This document shows positions 1 through 5,665 of a stretch of 13,933 nucleotides of DNA, in pieces. The DNA lies in NCBI GenBank assembly GCA_947372535.1, contig CANBUA010000108.1:1-13933 (forward strand). The letters run 5' to 3'. Each line of letters begins with the position of its first letter. Position 1 is the stretch's first letter. The stretch comes from Burkholderiales bacterium (GTDB lineage Bacteria; Pseudomonadota; Gammaproteobacteria; Burkholderiales; Burkholderiaceae). Both the position numbers and the translations under genes were made by a program. Below the pieces are notes generated by a model, which had not been told where the DNA came from, did not search any database, and saw only the letters and a list, made by a program, of their open reading frames with translations.

Positions 1-68
1 CCCACCTGGTAGGCCGCGCGTGCGCCACCACCAGTGAGGATCAGTGCATTTTTACCGGGCAAGCTCAT
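1..68 (-). CDS. Patatin-like phospholipase, N-terminal fragment (cut by window edge)
   Basis: Only the first 22 codons are inside the window. Read on the minus strand from the ATG at 66-68 they give M-S-L-P-G-K-N-A-L-I-L-T-G-G-G-A-R-A-A-Y, followed by Q-V. The hydrophobic strand followed by G-G-G-A-R and a small-residue helix with Tyr is the oxyanion-hole signature that opens patatin-family lipases, which are serine acyl hydrolases acting on membrane lipids. The Ser of the GxSxG motif would lie outside the window, so catalytic competence cannot be judged. The ATG follows the arginase stop codon by 46 bases on the same strand. A weak purine run (AAAGAA) precedes it, so it is probably transcribed with arginase. 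The family call is fairly safe; substrate and subfamily are unknown. Confidence 0.78.
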   Translation of the reverse strand, partial: MSLPGKNALILTGGGARAAYQV

Positions 69-114
69 GGTTCTTTATCGACAGCAATCGGGCGGGGTTG
101 AATCGGTGATGACC

Positions 115-1047
115 CTAGGCGGGTGGCCTCATCAGGGTGGACTTGCCGAACAAGCTCTCGACCAGGTCCACCACCAGCTCGGCCGTGCGGTTTTGCACAT
201 CCCTTGCTGGGTTGAGCTCGACGATGTCGAGCGAACCCAGGGCGCCCGTGTCGGCGATCATCTCCATGCAGAGCTGGGCCTCACGGTAATTGGGGCCACC
301 GCGCACGGGCGTGCCCACACCGGGGGCGATGTCGGGGTCCAGGCCATCGACGTCGAAGCTCAGGTGCAGGTGGTGGGTGTTTGATTCCACACCCATCAAC
401 GCCTGCTGCATGACGGCGCGCATGCCTTGTTCGTCCAGGTAGCGCATGTCGTAGACCTCGATGCCGCAGGCATGCACGAGCGCACGCTCGCCAGCGTCCA
501 CGCTGCGCACGCCGATCAGGCGCAGGTTCTCGGCCGACAGCGCCGGCTGGCCCGCCACGGTGGCCAGATCCACCAATGACTGCGGGCCACGGCCGCACAG
601 CACCGCCACCGGCATGCCATGCACATTGCCGCTGGGCGTGAGCTCGGGCGTGTTGAAGTCGGCATGCGCATCAAACCAGAGCACGCGCAGGTGGCGGCCT
701 TGCGCATGACAATGCGCGGCCACCGCCGCGATCGACCCGATGGCCAGGCAATGATCGCCACCCAGCATCATGGGCATCTGCCCCAGGGCCAAGGCTTGTT
801 CGACGGCGCCCTTGACCACCAGGTTCCAGGCCAACACCTCGTTGAGGTGACGATAGCCATCCACACTGGGCTGCTGCGGATTGGCTGGACCGAGGAGGTT
901 GCCTTCGTCGATGACGCGCAAGCCCAGGTGCTGCAGGGCCTCGGGCAAACCAGCCACACGCAAGGCCTCAGGGCCCATGCCCGCGCCCCGCATGCTCGCC
1001 CCCACATCCGTGGGCACGCCGATGAGTCGGATGGGCGGGCGTGACAT
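115..1047 (-). CDS. rocF: Arginase (L-arginine amidinohydrolase)
   Basis: Arginase hydrolyses L-arginine to L-ornithine and urea in the cytoplasm and needs two Mn(II) ions. The 310-residue protein matches the usual ~300 for bacterial arginases. The metal-ligand motifs are all visible: GGDH (His99), the D-A-H-A-D motif (Asp126, His128, Asp130) and S-F-D-V-D-G-L-D-P (Asp232, Asp234). The substrate-binding segment S-G-N-V-H-G-M-P lies near residues 139-146. Glu277 in V-E-L-N-P fits the conserved Glu that contacts the guanidinium. The N-terminal I-G-V-P-T-D-V-G-A strand is also typical. These features favour arginase over agmatinase or formimidoylglutamase, though only an assay would exclude related ureohydrolases. 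The ATG lies 4 bases after the stop of the LOG-family gene with no clear Shine-Dalgarno between them. Translational coupling within one operon is likely. Confidence 0.93.
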   Translation of the reverse strand: MSRPPIRLIGVPTDVGASMRGAGMGPEALRVAGLPEALQHLGLRVIDEGNLLGPANPQQPSVDGYRHLNEVLAWNLVVKGAVEQALALGQMPMMLGGDHCLAIGSIAAVAAHCHAQGRHLRVLWFDAHADFNTPELTPSGNVHGMPVAVLCGRGPQSLVDLATVAGQPALSAENLRLIGVRSVDAGERALVHACGIEVYDMRYLDEQGMRAVMQQALMGVESNTHHLHLSFDVDGLDPDIAPGVGTPVRGGPNYREAQLCMEMIADTGALGSLDIVELNPARDVQNRTAELVVDLVESLFGKSTLMRPPA

Positions 1048-1051
1048 GGCG

Positions 1052-1957
1052 TTACAAGGTGGTGGGGTCCACCACCATGGGCTGGGCCAGGTTGTACTCG
1101 TTGCGCAAGGTGTCCCAGGCCTCCTGCGCAGTCTCGACGTAACGGAACAGCTTCACGTCGTCCGGGCCGATCATGCCGGTGTCCACCAGGTGGTCCACAT
1201 TGAGCAGCTTGCTCCAGAAATCGCGCCCGAACAGCAGCACGGGGCGCTTGCGGCACTTGCCGGTCTGCATGAGCGTCAACACTTCAAACAGCTCGTCCAG
1301 GGTGCCAAAGCCGCCAGGGAAGCACACCAGCGCCACCGAACGCATCAGGAAATGCATCTTGCGCAAGGCAAAGTAGTGGAACTGGAAGCACAGGCGCGGC
1401 GTGATGTAGGGATTGGGCTCTTGCTCGTGGGGCAGCACGATGTTCAGGCCGATGCTCTTGCCGCCCACTTCGAAGGCGCCGCGGTTGCCCGCTTCCATGA
1501 TGCCGGGGCCGCCGCCGGTCACCACATAGATCGGCGTCTTGAGTTTGGCCGAATGGTTGGTGACCAGGTTGGCGAACAGGCGGGCTTCTTCGTAGTACCG
1601 CGACATCTCGACCTGGCGCTGCGCCTGGCGAACGGCGAAATCGCGCTCGGGGCCGGGGATCACCGCCTCGGCCAGGGCCAAGCGCTCTCGGGCCTGCTCG
1701 GCATCAAGGATGCGCGCGCTGCCGAACATGACGATGGTGGACTCGATGCCCTCTTCGCGCTGGACCATCTCGGGTTTGAGCAGCTCCAGTTGCATGCGCA
1801 CAGGGCGCAGCTCTTCCTTGAGCAGGAACTCGGGGTCGGCAAACGCCAGGTCGTAGCTGCTGTCCGGGCCACCATAAAGTGAGGGGCGGGCGGCGTTACG
1901 GGCATCCTGAACCGCAGTGGGGAAATTGCGGGCCAGCAGTTCTTTGGGATTATTCAT
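1052..1957 (-). CDS. LOG-family nucleotide 5'-monophosphate phosphoribohydrolase (long form)
   Basis: LOG proteins (formerly annotated as 'lysine decarboxylase') cleave the base from nucleoside 5'-monophosphates, including cytokinin nucleotides; bacterial members may act in nucleotide salvage. The protein has a Rossmann-like fold with the two signatures G-G-G-P-G-I-M-E-A (about residues 148-156) and P-G-G-F-G-T-L-D-E (about 214-222). The conserved L-R-K-M segment lies between them near residue 199. At 301 residues it is about 100 longer than the classic ~195-residue LOG; the extra length is an N-terminal region rich in charged residues, seen in a long proteobacterial subgroup. I chose the ATG at 1955-1957. 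An in-frame GTG at 1967-1969 would add four residues, and neither start has a strong ribosome-binding site. Substrate is not predictable from sequence. It is followed after 4 bases by arginase. Confidence 0.85.
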   Translation of the reverse strand: MNNPKELLARNFPTAVQDARNAARPSLYGGPDSSYDLAFADPEFLLKEELRPVRMQLELLKPEMVQREEGIESTIVMFGSARILDAEQARERLALAEAVIPGPERDFAVRQAQRQVEMSRYYEEARLFANLVTNHSAKLKTPIYVVTGGGPGIMEAGNRGAFEVGGKSIGLNIVLPHEQEPNPYITPRLCFQFHYFALRKMHFLMRSVALVCFPGGFGTLDELFEVLTLMQTGKCRKRPVLLFGRDFWSKLLNVDHLVDTGMIGPDDVKLFRYVETAQEAWDTLRNEYNLAQPMVVDPTTL

Positions 1958-1991
1958 CTCGATGGGCACTTCTGAGGATCAGATACAGAAC

Positions 1992-1997
1992 ACGATA
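1992..1997 (-). promoter_or_regulatory. Possible extended -10 box for the LOG-arginase operon
   Basis: On the minus strand the 102-base gap before the LOG gene contains TGCTATCGT, which fits an extended -10 element (TG-n-TATnnT). I find no convincing -35 at the right spacing, so this is a weak candidate. Confidence 0.25.
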
Positions 1998-2018
1998 GCA
2001 GGGCTGCGCCGAAGGCAT

Positions 2019-2030
2019 GGGACAAGTCCC
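2019..2030. promoter_or_regulatory. Inverted repeat GGGAC-AA-GTCCC upstream of the LOG gene
   Basis: A perfect 5-2-5 inverted repeat lies in the moeB-LOG gap, about 20 bases upstream (in minus-strand direction) of the candidate -10 box. It could be an operator or a small hairpin after moeB. It has no T-run after it, so it is not an ordinary intrinsic terminator. Confidence 0.25.
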
Positions 2031-2071
2031 TGGGCGATTGCGGTGTAAATGTCACAAGCCTGCACGGGCAC

Positions 2072-2848
2072 TCAATCGCGGTGCTGACAGACCGGGCAAT
2101 GCGGGTCACGCGCCACCTTCAGTTCGGTGGTCTGCCAATGGCGGCCATCGACCAGCAACAGCCGCCCTGTCAAAGGCGTGTGGCCTTTGGACTCATCCAG
2201 CGCGGCCAGCAGTTTGAGGGCTTCGCCAGCCTGCATCACGCCCATCATGCCGACCAATGGCGCAAACACCCCCAGCGTGGCGCAGCGCACCTCCGGTGGC
2301 GGCCGATCAGGCGGGAAAACACAGGCATAGCAGGGCGATGAGGCGCGCCGGGGATCGAACACGCTGATCTGCCCATCGAAACCCACCGCCGAGGCCGACA
2401 CCAGCGGTACGCCCTCGTCCTGGCAGATGCGGTTGATCAGTTGGCGGATGGCGAACCCATCGGTGCAATCGAGCACCACCTGCACTTGCGGCACCCAATG
2501 GCGCAGCAAAGTCTCGTCAGCCTGCTGGGCCACGGCGTGAACCTGAACTTCGGGGTTGATGGCCGCGAGGCCTTGGCGCGCAGAATCGACCTTGGGCTGA
2601 CCAATGCGGTCGGTCGCATGGACGATCTGGCGTTGCAGGTTGGTCAGATCCACCGTGTCGTGGTCGACCACGGTGATCCGCCCCACCCCGGCGCTGGCCA
2701 GGTACATGAGGGCTGGCGCGCCCAGGCCGCCCGCCCCGATCACCAGGGCATGGGCGCCCAGGAGTTGCGCCTGGGCCTCTTCGGACCACTCCGTCAGCAG
2801 AAGGTGGCGGCTGTAGCGCAGCCTTTGCAGGTCATCCACGTGGCTCAC
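2072..2848 (-). CDS. moeB: Molybdopterin-synthase adenylyltransferase MoeB (ThiF/HesA/MoeB family)
   Basis: This E1-like enzyme adenylates the C-terminal Gly-Gly of the small molybdopterin-synthase subunit MoaD so that it can be sulfurated during molybdenum-cofactor synthesis. The 258 residues fit MoeB/ThiF length. Visible landmarks are the ATP loop G-A-G-G-L-G (38-43), N-L-Q-R-Q with Arg73, G-Q-P-K with Lys86, D-C-T-D with Asp130, and two zinc CxxC pairs (Cys173/176 and Cys251/254). Cys189 in C-A-T-L-G-V is at the conserved cysteine position. The residue after Asp130 is Gly where Asn is common. The start is a GTG at 2846-2848, preceded by a GGTTGAG purine run; it gives the usual MoeB beginning (D-D-L-Q-R-L-R-Y-S-R-H). 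It lies 40 bases after ctpA on the same strand, so co-transcription is likely. ThiF and MoeB cannot be fully separated by sequence alone, and the same protein may serve both MoaD- and ThiS-type carriers. Confidence 0.86.
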   Translation of the reverse strand: MSHVDDLQRLRYSRHLLLTEWSEEAQAQLLGAHALVIGAGGLGAPALMYLASAGVGRITVVDHDTVDLTNLQRQIVHATDRIGQPKVDSARQGLAAINPEVQVHAVAQQADETLLRHWVPQVQVVLDCTDGFAIRQLINRICQDEGVPLVSASAVGFDGQISVFDPRRASSPCYACVFPPDRPPPEVRCATLGVFAPLVGMMGVMQAGEALKLLAALDESKGHTPLTGRLLLVDGRHWQTTELKVARDPHCPVCQHRD

Positions 2849-2888
2849 CTCAACCCATCGACCGGCCAGGGCCTGAGCCCCGCCCTCA

Positions 2889-4337
2889 TCATTCGGACTT
2901 GGTGTCCTCGGCCTTGCGCTCGGTCATGGTCTTGGAGACCACCACGGGCTGGCCCTTGAGCTTGTGCAGTGCCTGCTGGAGCTGGAAGTCCTCGGGGCTG
3001 CCGAACTCGGGCAAGGGCTTGGGCTTGTCGTCTTTCTTGAGCGCGGCGTTGGCTTCCTCCAACTTCTTGATGGCCTCTTCACGCGCCTTTTCACGGGCGG
3101 CGTCCTTGACCTCGCTGCCCTGGCCGCTGGTGATGTGCTTCTCCAGATCGGCCTCGCGCACACGCAGGGCACCAAAGACATTGCCCTCGGCGGTCTCATC
3201 AATCATGACGTCCGGCACGATGCCCTTGGCCTGGATGGAGCGACCGCTGGGGGTGTAGTAACGTGCGGTGGTGATCTTGAGCGCCGTGTCGGCCGTCAAT
3301 TGGCGAACGGTTTGGACCGAGCCCTTTCCGAAAGTCTGGGCACCCAGGATGACGGCACGCTTGTGGTCCTGCAAAGCGCCCGAGACGATCTCGGAGGCCG
3401 AGGCAGACCCTTCATTGACCAACACCACCATGGGCACGGTCTTGAGGCCGGCAGGCAACTTGGCCAGGGGGTCAAAGCCCAGGCGGCGCGAGTAGTCCTC
3501 AGGGCGGGCCTGGAATTTGGATTTCGATTCAGGCAACTGACCGTTGGTCGTCACGACCACGGCATCCTTGGGCAGGAAGGCCGAGGAAATCGCCACGGCG
3601 CCTTCGAGCAGGCCACCCGGGTCGTTGCGCAGGTCCAGCACCAGGCCCTTGATCTTGGGGTCGTCCTGGTAGAGCTTGCCGACCTTGGTCACGAAGTCAT
3701 CGACCGTGCGGTCCTGGAACTGCGTGATGCGCACATAGGCGTAACCGGGCTCGGGCATCTTCACGCGCACGCTTTGCACGCGGATTTCTTCGCGCACGAT
3801 GGTCACGGGGAAGCTGCGGTTCTCGGTCTTGCGGAAGATCGTCAACAGCACCTTGGTCGCGGGCTCGCCACGCATGCGCTTGACGGCCTGGTCCATGGTC
3901 AAGCCCTTGACATAGGTCTCGTCGATCTTGGTGATCAGGTCGCCGCTCTTGAGGCCAGCGCGGAAGGCTGGCGAGCCTTCGATTGGCGAGACGACTTTGA
4001 CCAAGCCATCTTCCATGCCGATTTCGATGCCCACGCCAACGAAACGGCCCGTGGTGCCTTCGCGGAATTCCTTGAAGGTGGTTTTGTCGAAATACTGGGA
4101 ATGCGGATCCAGGCCCGAGACCATGCCGCCAATGGCATCGCCGATGAGTTTTTTCTCATCGACGGGTTCGACGTAATCGGACTTGATCATGCCGAATACC
4201 GCCGCGAGTTGTTGCATTTCCTCGAGCGGCAATTGCGGCGCCGAGTTGCGGGCCGTGGCCTGAAATTGCAGGGTGGTCAATCCACCGGCCAGTGCGCCCA
4301 CGGCAACCCAGCCGGCGATCTTGAATTTGGAGGTCAT
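2889..4337 (-). CDS. ctpA: C-terminal processing peptidase CtpA (family S41)
   Basis: CtpA-type proteases trim or degrade periplasmic proteins from their C terminus using a Ser/Lys dyad. In Gram-negatives they often act on cell-wall hydrolases and lipoproteins. The 482-residue protein has an N-terminal signal/anchor segment (about residues 6-24). A PDZ domain spans about 97-170, with G-V-G-I-E-I and S-P-A-F-R-A-G-L. The S41 core includes D-L-R-N-D-P-G-G (235-242), G-S-A-S-A-S-E with Ser313 as nucleophile, and F-G-K-G-S-V-Q with Lys338 and Gln342. The Ser-Lys spacing of 25 matches the family. The tail (about 410-445) is rich in Lys and Glu and probably helical. I chose the ATG at 4335-4337 because GAGGCGAG precedes it at good spacing and the signal segment follows directly. 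The longer frame back to 4433 would begin upstream of the candidate -10 box. Confidence 0.94.
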   Translation of the reverse strand: MTSKFKIAGWVAVGALAGGLTTLQFQATARNSAPQLPLEEMQQLAAVFGMIKSDYVEPVDEKKLIGDAIGGMVSGLDPHSQYFDKTTFKEFREGTTGRFVGVGIEIGMEDGLVKVVSPIEGSPAFRAGLKSGDLITKIDETYVKGLTMDQAVKRMRGEPATKVLLTIFRKTENRSFPVTIVREEIRVQSVRVKMPEPGYAYVRITQFQDRTVDDFVTKVGKLYQDDPKIKGLVLDLRNDPGGLLEGAVAISSAFLPKDAVVVTTNGQLPESKSKFQARPEDYSRRLGFDPLAKLPAGLKTVPMVVLVNEGSASASEIVSGALQDHKRAVILGAQTFGKGSVQTVRQLTADTALKITTARYYTPSGRSIQAKGIVPDVMIDETAEGNVFGALRVREADLEKHITSGQGSEVKDAAREKAREEAIKKLEEANAALKKDDKPKPLPEFGSPEDFQLQQALHKLKGQPVVVSKTMTERKAEDTKSE

Positions 4338-4377
4338 GTTGACTCGCCTCGTACACATCGGCGCCCAGCAAAAGAGG

Positions 4378-4402
4378 AAAAAGGGAGGGGCGCCTGTCTC
4401 CC
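4378..4402 (-). terminator. Terminator-like hairpin in the ctpA leader (possible attenuator)
   Basis: On the minus strand GGGAG (4402-4398) can pair with CTCCC (4387-4383), followed at once by five T residues (4382-4378) and a further pyrimidine run. It lies between the candidate ctpA promoter and the start codon, where it could act as an attenuator. The stem is only 5 bp with a 10-base loop, so it may be fortuitous. Confidence 0.25.
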
Positions 4403-4406
4403 ACCC

Positions 4407-4434
4407 AGTATAGGAGCGCAGCCCGCCCCGCAAA
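4407..4434 (-). promoter_or_regulatory. Candidate sigma70 promoter of ctpA
   Basis: On the minus strand TATACT (4412-4407; 5 of 6 to consensus) is preceded at 16 bases by TTTGCG (4434-4429; 3 of 6). Transcription from here would give a leader of about 60-65 bases before the ATG at 4337. The -10 match is good and the -35 is poor. Confidence 0.42.
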
Positions 4435-4544
4435 GTTCAATCACGGGGCAAACTACCCTCAAATCGAGATTTGTCCACCCCAGCGGAAACACGCTGGCCT
4501 GGTTGTCGTACAAAGATCACGATATGAGGGCCTTTCAAACGGAC

Positions 4545-5543
4545 TCAAGGTGCAGGCATGGGTGCGAAATCGATGGGCACCCAGCTGTAACGGTTGCGCC
4601 CCTCCGGATGCACGTGGCCCAACCCCGGGAAGGGCAAATGCGCGCCCGCGACCAACAAGGCATCCTTGGCCGTCCACTTGAACAGGCTCAGCCGGGTGCT
4701 CAAAGCCTGCTTGGGATCGTTGTCGAACTCGATGGTGACCTCAGGCTGCGGGAACTGCACCGCCGCGTTGTGAACCACATCGCCCCAGACCAGCAGGGAT
4801 TTGCCTTTGGATGACACCAGGTAGCCGCTGTGGCCCGGCGTGTGGCCGTTTTCATTGACGGGCTTGATGCCAGGCACCAGCTCGTCCGTGCCATCGAAGA
4901 TTTTGACGCGGCCAGCCTTGATGTAGGGCGCCACCGAATCCTGGGCCATTTTGAAGAAGCCCTTGGCCGATTCAGGCGCCTTGGCCATCACCTCGGCGCT
5001 GAGCCAGAAATCGGCATCGGCCCGCGGCACGTACACCATGGCCTTGGGGAAGGCGATCTGGCCATCGGGCGTCATCAGGCCACCGGCGTGGTCTGCGTGC
5101 AAGTGGGTAAGCAGCACGGCATCGACTTGATCGGGGCTGTAACCGGCAGCCTTGAGATTGGCCAGCACATTGCCCAGCGTAGGGCCGAACAACTTGGCAG
5201 CGCCAGCATCGATCAGCACCAACCGGTTGCCGGTGTTGACCAGGTAGGCGATCACGGCGGTGGGTGTGGGATTTTCGCGATACATCCGAGCCAGCAAGCG
5301 GCTCAGATCTGCAGGCTTGGCGCCTTTGAGGATCTTGGTGTCGAGCTTGATCTCACCGTCGTACAGGGAGGTGACTTCGAAATCACCCAGGGCCATGCGG
5401 TAGTAACCGGGCACCTGCGTCCTCAACTGGGGCGCCTCGGCGTGGGCACCAGGCGCGGCCAGGCTCATGCCCACCGCCGTCATCGCCACCCACACCACCT
5501 GTGCCGCGCCCGCTGTTGCGATCGTCTTGCGCCATCCTGCCAT
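4545..5543 (-). CDS. Secreted metallo-beta-lactamase-fold hydrolase, methyl-parathion-hydrolase-like
   Basis: This is a binuclear-metal hydrolase of the MBL superfamily. Its nearest recognised relatives are methyl parathion hydrolase and the lactonase/esterase group around it. A signal peptide (Arg5-Lys6, hydrophobic core, A-H-A cleavage near residue 35) predicts export. Metal ligands are His147, His149, Asp151 and His152 in T-H-L-H-A-D-H, then His234 in G-H-T-P-G-H, Asp255 in W-G-D, and His302 in A-H. As I recall, the enzyme from Pseudomonas WBC-3 uses these same residue numbers. The N-terminal G-D-F-E-V-T-S-L-Y-D-G segment is also shared with that group. I chose the ATG at 5541-5543 because GGAG stands 6 bases before it and the 332-residue length matches; a GTG at 5555 is in frame. 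The natural substrate is unknown; lactones, esters or phosphotriesters are possible. Nothing suggests antibiotic beta-lactamase activity. It diverges from the hybrid kinase gene at 5666. Confidence 0.85.
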   Translation of the reverse strand: MAGWRKTIATAGAAQVVWVAMTAVGMSLAAPGAHAEAPQLRTQVPGYYRMALGDFEVTSLYDGEIKLDTKILKGAKPADLSRLLARMYRENPTPTAVIAYLVNTGNRLVLIDAGAAKLFGPTLGNVLANLKAAGYSPDQVDAVLLTHLHADHAGGLMTPDGQIAFPKAMVYVPRADADFWLSAEVMAKAPESAKGFFKMAQDSVAPYIKAGRVKIFDGTDELVPGIKPVNENGHTPGHSGYLVSSKGKSLLVWGDVVHNAAVQFPQPEVTIEFDNDPKQALSTRLSLFKWTAKDALLVAGAHLPFPGLGHVHPEGRNRYSWVPIDFAPMPAP

Positions 5544-5665
5544 GCCATGCTCCACAAAAAATAGTCGTGCACAAGTTTAGTCCTGTGTGCCATGCCCCTC
5601 TGGCGAGAGGCGGATTGCACTGGTACGCTAGGCAAACTGTTCATTCGCCGGACACACAACAATTC
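5544..5665. promoter_or_regulatory. Divergent intergenic region between hydrolase and hybrid kinase
   Basis: These 122 bases must hold both divergent promoters. On the plus strand TGGTACGCT (5621-5629) fits an extended -10 pattern (TG-n-TAnnnT) for the kinase, with only a poor -35. On the minus strand TAAACT and TATTTT are possible -10 boxes for the hydrolase, without clear -35 partners. No strong operator was seen. Confidence 0.3.

Noticed and set aside
2840..2845. CACGTG palindrome just inside moeB
   Set aside because: A six-base palindrome in GC-rich coding DNA is expected by chance and has no promoter context.
4480..4497. Hairpin CCAGCG-GAAACA-CGCTGG after the hydrolase gene, considered as a terminator
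   Set aside because: The 6-bp stem is real, but no T-run follows on either strand, so an intrinsic terminator is not supported.
2964..4814. Long plus-strand open frame (about 616 codons) opposite ctpA
   Set aside because: It lies over the conserved S41 protease and runs across its promoter; no motif is visible in it.
4545..5543. Reading the MBL-fold protein as an antibiotic-resistance beta-lactamase
   Set aside because: The HxHxDH motif with the second-half ligands and the N-terminal G-D-F segment point to the parathion-hydrolase/lactonase group.
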